Part shown: one piece after another, positions 7,955 through 17,541 of the stretch | How the letters are laid out: every line of letters begins with the position of its first letter | Numbering within the stretch: position 1 is the first letter of the stretch | Source: DASQPE01 sp041488455 | Lineage (GTDB): Bacteria; Gemmatimonadota; Gemmatimonadetes; Gemmatimonadales; GWC2-71-9 | Assembly: GCA_041488455.1 (NCBI GenBank) | Contig: JBGPPG010000001.1 | Coordinates: 1 to 64,000 of the forward strand | Reading direction: 5' to 3' | DNA length: 64,000 nucleotides | Program-made: the position numbers and the translations under genes | The notes under the pieces: generated by a model | The model's database searches: none | Told to the model about the DNA's origin: nothing | The model's input: the letters and a program-made list of their open reading frames with translations, nothing else

Positions 7955-10465
7955 ATGACGATGCCGGACACCACGGCGGCGCTCCTGCGCAGACTGCAGG
8001 CGATCCTCACCGGGCGCTACACGATCGTGCGAGAGCTGGGCCAGGGGGGGATGGCGACGGTCTTCCTGGCCCAGGACGTCCGCCTCGGTCGCGACGTTGC
8101 CATCAAGCTGCTCGACCCCACGCTTACGAGCTCGATCGGGGTCGAGCGCTTCCTCCGCGAGATTTCGATCACCGCCCGGCTCAACCACCCCCACATCCTC
8201 TCGCTCATCGAGTCCGGCCAGGACGGCGGACTGGTCTACTACGTCATGCCCCACATCGAGGGCGAGTCGCTGCGGGAGCGGCTCCAGCACGAGCCCCCGC
8301 TTTCAATGACCGGGGCGGTCTGGATCGCGCGCGAAGTGGCCGACGCGCTCACGTATGCCCACGGGCGCGGCGTCATCCACCGGGACATCAAGCCCGAGAA
8401 CATCCTGCTTTCCGACGGCCACGCCTGGGTGGCCGACTTCGGCATCGCCCGGGCCCTCGAGACCTGCGCCGACAGCGATGCCAAGGCGCTCACCATGACC
8501 GGGCTCCCGATCGGCACGCCTGCCTACATGAGCCCCGAGCAGGCCGAGGGCCGGCCCGACGTGGACGGCCGGAGCGACGTCTACTCGCTCGGCTGTGTGC
8601 TGTTCGAGATGCTGGCGGGGCGCCCTCCCTTCATCGGCCGCTCCGCCCGGGCCGTGATGCAGCAGCACGTCACGACACCGCCGCCTTCCCTCGCCGAGCT
8701 TCGGCCTGACCTGCCGTCCGAGCTTACGGCGGCGACGCAGCGGGCGATTGCCAAGGGCCCGAACGACCGCTACCAGACCGCGAACGAATTCGGCACGGAT
8801 CTCCAAGTCATCGCGTCCAGCGCCGTAGCGGCGCAGGCCACGCCGCCGGATGCCCACGCGCGCGCAGCCGCGAGCGGCGTGCGGCGAGCCCTCGGCGAGC
8901 CACGCGCTTCCCGCGGCGACCGCACTGGAGCCGTGTTGCTCGGGTCCGCTGCGTTGGCGGCGGTGGCCCTCGCGGCCTCCACGCTGTTGCCGTGGAGATG
9001 GTCGGGGGATCACGCGCGCGCCCCAGCCGGCGCGCCCAAAGCCGCCCGGACCGCCGACCCGTCGCCCGCCTACCGGGCGTCCATCGCGGTGATGCCGCTC
9101 GTGAGCTACGGCGCCGACAGCCAGTCGGTCTTCCTGAGCGAGGGCGTCACCGAGGAGATCATCGCCCAGCTGGCCGGGATCCGCGGGCTCAAGGTAATCT
9201 CGCGGACGTCGGTGGTGGCGCTTGCCCGGAAGGGCCTCACGGTCCCGCAGATCGCGGAGACGTTGGGCGTGCGCCACGTGTTGGAGGGCTCGGTCCAGCG
9301 GTCCGCCGACCGGATCCGCATCACCCTCCAGCTCATCGACGCCAAGACCGATGCGCACCTCTGGGCCGAGTCGTACGACCGAAGCCTCAAGGACGTGATA
9401 GCGCTGCGCCAGGAGATCGCGAGCAAGGTGGCTGGAGCGCTCGCGATGGCGGTCCCGGGGATCCAGGCGGATCCGCCGCCGGCTCGAGAGGAGAGCAGCG
9501 CCGCCTACGAGGCCTACCTCCGCGGCAGCTTCTGGGTCGGACGCACCAGTCCCGATGGTCTCGATCACGCTATCACCGCCTTCGAGGACGCCATCCGCCT
9601 CGACTCGGCCTACGCCCCGGCGTACGCCGCCCTGTCCGATGTGCTCCGCAGCTGGGTCACCCTGGGCTACCGCGGCGGCCGGGATCCCTACCCGACCTTC
9701 GTGCGAGCCTCCGCCCTGGCGAACCGCGCCGTCGAGCTCGACTCGGGGCTGGCGGCGGGCTACATCGCGCGAGCGATGGTCCGGATCATGGCGTGGGCAC
9801 CGGACGAGGCGGTGCGGGACGACCTCGCCCGGGCGCTCGCGCTGCAGCCCAATTCCGCCCAGGCGCACGTCGCCTACGGACTCGGCCTCGCGCGGACCGG
9901 CCACTATCCGGAAGCGGTGGCACAGATCGAGACCGCGGTCCAGCTCGACCCGCTCTCGGCCAGCATGCACGGTAATCTCGCGTTCACGGCCCTGGGCGCC
10001 CGGCGCTACGACATCGCGGTCAGGGAGAGCCGCCGCGCCCTGAGCCTGGAATCCACGTTCGTCGGCGGCAACGCGATCGAGGCCGTTGCCCTCCTCGGGC
10101 AGGGTCGTCCCGAGGGCTGCCTGGCCCTCGATCTCACCGGGTTTCCCGAGATTCGGGCCATCTGCCTTCAGGCGGGTGGCCGCGGTGGGGAAGCCGCCCG
10201 CCTGATCGACTCGGCGAGCACGGCCTATCAGGCCGGCGGCTACGCCAGGGTCTTTCAGGTCGGCCTCATCGGCGCGTACTACGCACGGCTCGACGACGCG
10301 CGTCGCGCGGCGGACTGGGTGGACCGCGCCCACGCCGTGGCGCCGACCGGGCTCGAGTTCCGCGCGCTCGACTCCGGCCTGTTCGACCGCGTCCTCGACG
10401 ACCCCGAGTTTACCGCCGCCATCGCCCGCATCCACCGCCAGGTCTACCAGCGCGTCTTCAGATGA
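7955..10465 (+). CDS. Ser/Thr protein kinase with TolB/FlgO-like and TPR domains
   Basis: 836 aa, ATG after AAGGA. Kinase domain about 20-285: GQGGMATV loop (29-36), K51, HRDIKPEN with D144, DFG 161-163, activation segment ending YMSPEQ. One transmembrane helix at about 326-347 (AVLLGSAALAAVALAASTLL) is followed by a TolB/FlgO-like domain (about 376-490: SIAVMPLVSYGADSQSVFLS, then GVTEEIIAQL and LEGSVQRSADRIRITLQLID) and TPR-like helices to the end. This receptor-kinase layout is abundant in Gemmatimonadota and Acidobacteriota; the outer part is thought to sense or bind periplasmic ligands. It overlaps the next gene by 4 bp (ATGA), so kinase, phosphoesterase and Omp85 genes form one operon. 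Confidence 0.93.
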   Translation: MTMPDTTAALLRRLQAILTGRYTIVRELGQGGMATVFLAQDVRLGRDVAIKLLDPTLTSSIGVERFLREISITARLNHPHILSLIESGQDGGLVYYVMPHIEGESLRERLQHEPPLSMTGAVWIAREVADALTYAHGRGVIHRDIKPENILLSDGHAWVADFGIARALETCADSDAKALTMTGLPIGTPAYMSPEQAEGRPDVDGRSDVYSLGCVLFEMLAGRPPFIGRSARAVMQQHVTTPPPSLAELRPDLPSELTAATQRAIAKGPNDRYQTANEFGTDLQVIASSAVAAQATPPDAHARAAASGVRRALGEPRASRGDRTGAVLLGSAALAAVALAASTLLPWRWSGDHARAPAGAPKAARTADPSPAYRASIAVMPLVSYGADSQSVFLSEGVTEEIIAQLAGIRGLKVISRTSVVALARKGLTVPQIAETLGVRHVLEGSVQRSADRIRITLQLIDAKTDAHLWAESYDRSLKDVIALRQEIASKVAGALAMAVPGIQADPPPAREESSAAYEAYLRGSFWVGRTSPDGLDHAITAFEDAIRLDSAYAPAYAALSDVLRSWVTLGYRGGRDPYPTFVRASALANRAVELDSGLAAGYIARAMVRIMAWAPDEAVRDDLARALALQPNSAQAHVAYGLGLARTGHYPEAVAQIETAVQLDPLSASMHGNLAFTALGARRYDIAVRESRRALSLESTFVGGNAIEAVALLGQGRPEGCLALDLTGFPEIRAICLQAGGRGGEAARLIDSASTAYQAGGYARVFQVGLIGAYYARLDDARRAADWVDRAHAVAPTGLEFRALDSGLFDRVLDDPEFTAAIARIHRQVYQRVFR

Positions 10466-11592
10466 GACTCTGGATCGTCTGCGCCGGCCTCGTGGCTGCG
10501 TGCGCTGGGGCGCGCCCGGTCGCGGCTCCCGCCCCGGGCCCGGTGTCCGCCCGGGTCGCGACCACGGTCTTTCTCATCGGTGACGCGGGCGCCCCCGCTC
10601 CCACCGGCGAGCCCGTGCTGCACGCGCTGGCCGACGCGCTCGGGAACGCCTCGGGCGACCGCGTCGTTGTGTTCCTCGGCGACAACGTCTACCCGCGCGG
10701 CCTGCCCGACTCGGCTGCGCTGGACCGGGCGGAAATGGAGCGCCGGATCAACGCACAGATGGACGTGGTCGCGGCCGGCGGTGCGCGCGGTATCTTCGTT
10801 CCGGGCAACCACGACTGGGCCAAGCACGGCCCCGATGGCTGGAACGCCATCCGGCGCCAGGGTCAGTGGATCGCCGGCCGGGGGACGCCCGACCTCACGC
10901 TGCTGCCGGCGGACGGGTGTCCGGGCCCCGCCGTGGTGGACGTCAGCTCCCGGGTCCGCCTGATTCTGCTGGACACGCAGTGGTGGCTCCACGGCGGCCC
11001 GAAGCCGGTCGGCCCGGGCTCCGGGTGCCGCGCCGGCGACGAGCGCGCGGTGGCTGACTCGCTCCACGCCGACCTGGAAAGCGCTGGCGGCCGGGCCGTG
11101 ATCGTCGCGGCGCACCATCCGCTCATTTCGGCCGGAGAGCACGGCGGGTTTTTCGGGATAGAGGACCATGTGTTTCCGCTGCGGGCGGTCAAACGGTGGC
11201 TCTGGGTCCCGCTCCCCGGATTGGGGTCGATCTACCCGCTGGCACGGCAGAACGGGGTATCGGATCAGGATCAGTCGAACTCGACCAACCGGCGGATGGT
11301 CGCCATGTTCGAAGCAGCGATGCGGGATCATCGGCCCCTGGTGTGGGCCAGCGGTCACGAGCACAATCTCGAGGTGCTCGACGGGACCAGCGCCCGTTGG
11401 CTGCTGGTGAGCGGGGCCGGCATCTATGGGCACGAGGGTCCGGCGTTCCAGCGGACGTCCATGCGGTTCGGCTCCGGAGACGCCGGCTTCATGCGTATCG
11501 AGTTCCTCGCCGACGGACGGGCGCGCCTCGGCGTGATCGCTGTGGACCGGGAGGGCCGCTCGCGCGAGCGGTTCTCCCTCTGGCTCGAGTGA
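10462..11592 (+). CDS. Calcineurin-like metallophosphoesterase, lipoprotein
   Basis: 376 aa. Lipoprotein signal MRLWIVCAGLVAACAG, then the five metallophosphoesterase motifs in order: FLIGDAG (D41), FLGDNVYP (about 72-78), PGNHDW (114-119), AAHHPL and SGHEHNLE. These bind a dinuclear metal centre and hydrolyse phosphoesters. It starts inside the stop codon of the kinase gene (ATGA) and is followed after 14 bp by an Omp85-type protein. In Bacteroidetes similar phosphoesterases occur next to or fused with Omp85 barrels, so the two products probably act together at the outer membrane. Confidence 0.92.
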   Translation: MRLWIVCAGLVAACAGARPVAAPAPGPVSARVATTVFLIGDAGAPAPTGEPVLHALADALGNASGDRVVVFLGDNVYPRGLPDSAALDRAEMERRINAQMDVVAAGGARGIFVPGNHDWAKHGPDGWNAIRRQGQWIAGRGTPDLTLLPADGCPGPAVVDVSSRVRLILLDTQWWLHGGPKPVGPGSGCRAGDERAVADSLHADLESAGGRAVIVAAHHPLISAGEHGGFFGIEDHVFPLRAVKRWLWVPLPGLGSIYPLARQNGVSDQDQSNSTNRRMVAMFEAAMRDHRPLVWASGHEHNLEVLDGTSARWLLVSGAGIYGHEGPAFQRTSMRFGSGDAGFMRIEFLADGRARLGVIAVDREGRSRERFSLWLE

Positions 11593-11606
11593 GCGGGGAG
11601 GCCGTC

Positions 11607-14183
11607 ATGCAGAGTCGTGGGTTCGCGCTGATCGCCGGCTTGATGACGGCGGCCATGCCGGTTGCGGCCCAATCGGCCGACTCCCTCCGGCCGGGCGGGT
11701 TCGTGACGATCGCGCCGGGTGCGCACTATCGCGCGAGCGGCTTGCATCGCGCACTGTTCGGCGCGCACTATCGCGATCTCTGGGTAACCCCCATCCGGGT
11801 CGAGGTGCTCGACCTCGCGACGTTCGCCGGCGGGCTCACGCCCACCCGGCGCGGGGGCGGCAAGCAGACCAAGACACTGCGGCTCGATAGTCGCGACGGC
11901 CGGAAGTGGGCCTTCCGCTCGGTGGACAAGGATCCGTCGCCCCTCCTGCCGGCCGAGCTGCGCGAGTCGCTGGTGGACCGGATCTTCCAGGACCAGATCA
12001 GCGCCTCCCACCCCGCCGGTGCCCTCGTGGTCCCGCCGCTCCTGGACGCGGTCGGCGTCCGGTCCGCGCCCCCGCGGCTCTTCGTTATGCCCGACGACCC
12101 GGTCCTGGGCGAGCACCGATCGGTCTTCGCCGGGACCCTCGGCACACTCGAAGAGCGGCCGACCGAGGTGTCCGACGACAGCCCCGGGTTCGACAGTGCC
12201 CGGAAGGTCGCGGACACCGGGGAGCTGTTCGACAAGCTCGACAAGAGCCCCACCGAGCGGATCGACACTCTGGCCTTCCTCAAGGCTCGCCTGATGGACC
12301 TCTTTCTCGGCGACTGGGACCGGCACGAAGGTCAGTGGCGCTGGATCAAAGTGGGAGAAGGGAAGCGCGCACCCTGGGAGCCCGTCCCCTACGACCGTGA
12401 TCAAGCGTTTGTTCGGTATGACGGCTTCCTCCTGGCACTGGCCCGCTCGAGCTACCCGCAGTTGGTGAATTTCGGTCCCAACTACCCCTCAACTCTCGGC
12501 ATCACCTGGAACGCGCGGCTCGTCGATCGGCGGCTCCTTGTGGGGCTGGAGCGGCCGATCTGGGACTCGGTCGCGCACGATCTGGAGACCCGACTCACCG
12601 ATCCGGTGATCGAGGATGCCGTGCGCCGGCTCCCGCCCGAGCTGTACGCCAAGGACGGCGCCAGGCTGGCCACCGCGCTCCAGCACCGGCGCGATCACCT
12701 GACGGAGGAGGCGGGGAAATTCTACCGGCTGCTCGCCGGGCAGGTGGACGTGCACGCGACCGACAAGGGGGAGGTCGTCACCGCCACGCGCACCGCCGAC
12801 GGCGTACTGGACCTCGCCATTCGTCGGAAGGCCGAGAACGACGAGCCGCCTGACGAGTTCTTCCACCGCCGGTTCAGCTCGGCCGAGACGAAGGAGGTCA
12901 GGCTGTTTCTGGGCGGGGGCAAGGACACCGTGATGGTCGCGGGCGCGGGCGGCGGCCCCACCCTGCGGGTGATTGGCGCCGAAACCGGGGACGGCGGCTC
13001 GCCCAAGGTCGTGGTGGACATGGCGTCGGGCGGGGTCACGAAGGTGTACGACACCACACCGGGGACGAGGGTCGAGGGAACGCACCGGCCTTCACTCGAC
13101 CGGCGGCGGTACAGTCCACCGGACTCCACCAGCCGGGTGCCCCCGGCCCCTCGCGATTGGGGCCACCTGTGGTCCATCTGGCCCTGGATCAACTACGGGT
13201 CGGACATCGGGCTCTTCGGGGGGATCAATCCGAGCCTCTACACGTTTGGCTTCCGCCAGAACCCCTATGCATCGAAGGTGACCCTGCGGGCGGGCTACGC
13301 CACCGGAGCCAACGCGTTCCGCGCCGAGCTGCTGGGCGACTTCCGGTTCCAGAACTCGACTACGCGGATCTACGTAGACGCGCGCGCCTCGGGAATAGAC
13401 GTCCTCCGGTTCTTCGGATTCGGCAACGAGTCGCCGATCACCGCGGCGGACAGCTTCTACAAGGTGTTTCAGCAGCAGTACGCGTTCTCGATCGGCCTGG
13501 CGCAAGGCCTGGCGCGCAACCTGACGTTCCGGATCGGTCCCACGGTCAAGTACGTGACGACCGATCTCACCCGCCCGACGTTCGTCGCCGTGGTGCAGCC
13601 ATATGGCTCGGCGCACTTCGGTATGGTGGGCGGCCAGGCCGGCCTCGAGCTCGACACCCGGGACCACGGAGCTGCCCCGACGACTGGGGTGCGGGTGATC
13701 CTGGCCGGGAGCGTGTATCCGGCGGTGTGGGACGTGCAATCGACCTTCGGGGAAGCGCACGGCGAGGCGGCCACGTACCTCACGGCGAAGATCCCTCTTC
13801 GGCCGACGCTCGCACTCCGCGCTGGTGGCAGGAAGGTGTGGGGTAACTACCCCTTCTTCGAAGCGGCCTTCGTTGGCGGATCAACGACCGTCCGGGGTCT
13901 CCGGGACCACCGGTACATCGGCGACGCGGCGGCCTGGGGCAACGCGGAGCTGCGGCTCGACATGGGGCGCTACTACATCGTGCTGCCGGGGACCTGGGGG
14001 CTCTTGGGAACGGCGGATGTCGGACGCGTCTGGCTCGCGGGCGAGTCGTCCGACACGTGGCACCACGGCTTCGGCGGCGGCCTATGGTTCGCGCCCCTCG
14101 CCCCGAGCAACACCGTGAGTGCGGTGGTGGCTCGGAGCGAGGGGCGGACAGGGTTCTATCTGCGGGCGGGCTTCCTGTTCTAG
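11607..14183 (+). CDS. Omp85/BamA-like outer membrane protein with an N-terminal kinase-like domain
   Basis: 858 aa from the ATG at 11607 (GGGGAGGCCGTC upstream); the open frame extends further 5' but only as a shadow of the phosphoesterase. Signal peptide MQSRGFALIAGLMTAAMPVAAQS. The N-terminal about 500 residues have no POTRA signature. They contain WAFRSVDKDP (about 101-110), DLFLGDWDRHEGQWRW (231-246) and PYDRDQAF (261-268), which resemble the catalytic Asp loop and metal-binding Asp of FAM20/CotH-like secreted kinases. From about 530 the sequence is a beta-barrel, including GGSTTVRGLRDH (the Omp85 VRG motif) and a terminal aromatic-ended strand (FYLRAGFLF). The barrel call is firm; the kinase-like assignment is inference. 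Confidence 0.88.
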   Translation: MQSRGFALIAGLMTAAMPVAAQSADSLRPGGFVTIAPGAHYRASGLHRALFGAHYRDLWVTPIRVEVLDLATFAGGLTPTRRGGGKQTKTLRLDSRDGRKWAFRSVDKDPSPLLPAELRESLVDRIFQDQISASHPAGALVVPPLLDAVGVRSAPPRLFVMPDDPVLGEHRSVFAGTLGTLEERPTEVSDDSPGFDSARKVADTGELFDKLDKSPTERIDTLAFLKARLMDLFLGDWDRHEGQWRWIKVGEGKRAPWEPVPYDRDQAFVRYDGFLLALARSSYPQLVNFGPNYPSTLGITWNARLVDRRLLVGLERPIWDSVAHDLETRLTDPVIEDAVRRLPPELYAKDGARLATALQHRRDHLTEEAGKFYRLLAGQVDVHATDKGEVVTATRTADGVLDLAIRRKAENDEPPDEFFHRRFSSAETKEVRLFLGGGKDTVMVAGAGGGPTLRVIGAETGDGGSPKVVVDMASGGVTKVYDTTPGTRVEGTHRPSLDRRRYSPPDSTSRVPPAPRDWGHLWSIWPWINYGSDIGLFGGINPSLYTFGFRQNPYASKVTLRAGYATGANAFRAELLGDFRFQNSTTRIYVDARASGIDVLRFFGFGNESPITAADSFYKVFQQQYAFSIGLAQGLARNLTFRIGPTVKYVTTDLTRPTFVAVVQPYGSAHFGMVGGQAGLELDTRDHGAAPTTGVRVILAGSVYPAVWDVQSTFGEAHGEAATYLTAKIPLRPTLALRAGGRKVWGNYPFFEAAFVGGSTTVRGLRDHRYIGDAAAWGNAELRLDMGRYYIVLPGTWGLLGTADVGRVWLAGESSDTWHHGFGGGLWFAPLAPSNTVSAVVARSEGRTGFYLRAGFLF

Positions 14184-14203
14184 CGGGAGGCCCGTCGGCT
14201 CGG

Positions 14204-14779
14204 TCAGACCGGCTCCGCGGGCTCGGGCGCTCCGTTCGCAGGCGAACCGCTCCGCCGCGAGAAGCCGCCACGCTCCTGGAACCGGTCCCACTCGTCGGCC
14301 GCCCGCCGTTTAGCCTTCCGCGCGGCGTCCCGGACTTCGGCCCGCACATCGGCGGTGCGCTCGCTGGTGAGGAACCAGCTGATGGCGGCCCCCGCGATCA
14401 GCCCGAGCAGCGGATTGCCCCGGCGCTCGCCCCGGAGCCGCGCGAGCGGCTCTTCCACCGCATCCACCGCCGCGTCCTTGGCCGATTCGAGTCGCTCCTC
14501 GATGTCGCCCAGGCGGTCTTCGATGCGGCGCATCATGCCGTCCCCCTCGTGACGCAGCGTCTTGACCCCGCGGCCGAGGTTGTCGCTGAAGTCGTCCCAG
14601 CCGGAGCGCACTGAACGGCGGAGCCTCGCCCGGGTCTTCTCGCCCGAGTCCGGGGCGATCAGCAGTCCCACCGCGACACCCGCGGCAGCCGCCGCCAGGA
14701 CCAGCCCCACCGCCGTCACCGCGCTACGCGTCCCGCTCGCGCCGGGGATCCCCTCGTCTGCCTCGCTCTTTGCACCCAT
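14204..14779 (-). CDS. YtxH-like / gas-vesicle GvpP-like membrane protein
   Basis: 191 aa from the ATG at 14779, preceded by GGGAGG; the 38 extra residues of the longest reading are not supported. A hydrophobic helix with GxxxG character (AVTAVGLVLAAAAAGVAVGL, then LIAPDSGEKTRARLRRSV) is the YtxH signature. An amphipathic charged region follows (RRIEDRLGDIEERLESAKDA), then a second hydrophobic patch (PLLGLIAGAAISWFL) and a lysine/arginine-rich tail. Proteins of this type are small stress-associated membrane proteins of unclear function. It sits downstream of ahcY on the same strand, 131 bp away. Confidence 0.78.
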   Translation of the reverse strand: MGAKSEADEGIPGASGTRSAVTAVGLVLAAAAAGVAVGLLIAPDSGEKTRARLRRSVRSGWDDFSDNLGRGVKTLRHEGDGMMRRIEDRLGDIEERLESAKDAAVDAVEEPLARLRGERRGNPLLGLIAGAAISWFLTSERTADVRAEVRDAARKAKRRAADEWDRFQERGGFSRRSGSPANGAPEPAEPV

Positions 14780-14910
14780 ATGGCCTCCCGCCGGACCGGC
14801 GGCACCGTAGTCAGGTTCGATTGGCGCTGCCTGCGGCGGCGCCCGGCTCTCCACCCCCACACTAACGACATGGACCGGGGAGGGGAACACCACCGTGTAC
14901 CGTTTGCTGC

Positions 14911-16386
<1,476 letters not shown>

Positions 16387-16419
16387 GCGTTGAATCCTCG
16401 TTGCGAGTTGCTCGTTCGA

Positions 16420-16509
16420 CTACTGGAATTTGTGGGCCGCCGCGCACAGCGAGCGGTAGAACCCCCACTCACGAACGACGTCGGGGCACGCCGTTTCGAC
16501 CGTTCTCAT
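16420..16509 (-). CDS. Possible small protein (29 aa) between the SahR-like gene and ahcY
   Basis: ATG at 16509 preceded by an excellent ribosome binding site (GGAAGGGGGCGG). It encodes MRTVETACPDVVREWGFYRS followed by LCAAAHKFQ, then TAG. It starts inside the low-complexity tail of the ArsR-methyltransferase gene in another frame and ends 33 bp before the ahcY start. The C-terminal part looks protein-like, with two cysteines and aromatic residues, rather than random high-GC sequence. It could be a short conserved protein or a coupling ORF for ahcY translation. No family is recognised and confidence is moderate to low. Confidence 0.4.
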   Translation of the reverse strand: MRTVETACPDVVREWGFYRSLCAAAHKFQ

Positions 16510-17464
16510 TCCGCCCCCTTCCGGGGGTCTCGGGACGCCGGGCCGTGAGGCTGAAGAGCGCCGGGCCCATGGCCCGCGGATCCGCCGGCAGGACCCGGTA
16601 GCGGGAAGGCTCGAGGCCCCCCTCCGCCAGCCAGCCGTTCATCTGCTCGCTCGAAAACCCCTGCCACAGGTGCCCCATCGTCTGGCGATATTCGTCGCGC
16701 GCGTGGGGCGTCATGTCCACCACCAGCAGGCGCCCGCCCGGCTTGAGCACGCGCCGGACCTCGCGCAGCGCCGCCAGCGGCTCCGGCACATAGTGCAGCA
16801 CCAGCGACATCACGGCTGCGTCCAGGTCGGCATCGGCGATCGGCAGCGCCTCGAGATCGCCCTGGCGCAGCTCGACGTTGGGGAGTCCGGGGAGACGCGC
16901 TCGCGCCGCCGCGAGCATCGCCCGGGACTGGTCTACGGCAATGACCCGCCCGACGCAGGGCGCCAGCGTCGCGGCGAGCTGGCCCGTGCCGCAGCCCAGG
17001 TCTCCCACCACCCAGTCGTCGTCGAGCAGCCCGGGGAGTGCCGTGAGCTCGGCCCGCTGGCCGAACAGCTCCGTCCGGAGCGTGTCCCACTGGCCCGCGG
17101 AGGTGGAGAAGAACTCCTCTGACCGTGTGCGCCGCTCGGCCAGGACGCTCCTCAGCCGCTCCGCATCCTGCTCGGCGGTGACGTCTTCGGACACTTGCCC
17201 ACGTACCAGCTGCCAGAGGCGCTTGGCGCCCGGATCGAGCGCTGGCGCGGCGGTGTAGCGCCGGCTGGTGCCGTCGGCCCGCGCGACGACCCACTCGTCG
17301 TCGCTCAGGATCTTGAGGTGCCGGCTCACCGTTGACTGCGGTAGTTGAAGGACCCGGCACAGCTCGGAAACGGTGAGCTCGTGCCGGTCGAGCACCAGCA
17401 GGAGCCGGCTCCGGGTGGAGTCGGCCAGCGCGCTCAGGCGGTCCAGAATGGTGACGTCGGCCAC
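16469..17464 (-). CDS. ArsR-family regulator with SAM-methyltransferase domain (SahR-like)
   Basis: 331 aa, GTG start at 17464. Residues about 5-80 are an ArsR winged helix (LADSTRSRLLLVLDRHELTV, then SELCRVLQLPQSTVSRHLKI). Residues about 120-310 are a class I methyltransferase fold: VGDLGCGTGQLAATLA as SAM-binding motif I, IAVDQSRAMLAAARARLP, LRQGDLEALPIADADLDAAV and EVRRVLKPGGRLLVVD. This two-domain layout is that of SahR, which senses S-adenosylhomocysteine and controls SAH/methionine recycling in Proteobacteria. The position directly upstream of ahcY supports the same role here. The divergent 5' region carries overlapping dyads that could be its operator. Enzymatic methylation cannot be excluded. 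Confidence 0.88.
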   Translation of the reverse strand: MADVTILDRLSALADSTRSRLLLVLDRHELTVSELCRVLQLPQSTVSRHLKILSDDEWVVARADGTSRRYTAAPALDPGAKRLWQLVRGQVSEDVTAEQDAERLRSVLAERRTRSEEFFSTSAGQWDTLRTELFGQRAELTALPGLLDDDWVVGDLGCGTGQLAATLAPCVGRVIAVDQSRAMLAAARARLPGLPNVELRQGDLEALPIADADLDAAVMSLVLHYVPEPLAALREVRRVLKPGGRLLVVDMTPHARDEYRQTMGHLWQGFSSEQMNGWLAEGGLEPSRYRVLPADPRAMGPALFSLTARRPETPGRGRNENGRNGVPRRRS

Positions 17465-17471
17465 GTAGTCA

Positions 17472-17493
17472 ATCCGTTAATCCGGATGTAACG
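17472..17493. promoter_or_regulatory. Candidate operator of the SahR-like regulator
   Basis: Two overlapping dyads lie just upstream of the regulator's GTG and in the promoter region of the divergent YdjM-like gene: ATCCG-N6-CGGAT (17472-17487) and CGTTA-N9-TAACG (17475-17493). The area is AT-richer than its surroundings. ArsR-type regulators usually bind such imperfect palindromes over their own promoter. Assignment rests on symmetry and position only. Confidence 0.4.
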
Positions 17494-17541
17494 ATAGCAA
17501 GTAGGTGGCCGACCCGCAAGACCCGGCGTAGCTTCCTGGCC

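Noticed and set aside
8303..10435. 710-codon minus-strand frame opposite the kinase-TPR gene
   Set aside because: Arg/Gly/Ala-rich with no domain; the plus strand has a full kinase.
16387..16509. SAH riboswitch in front of ahcY
   Set aside because: The known SAH-riboswitch core sequence was not recognisable; the stretch contains a short ORF instead.
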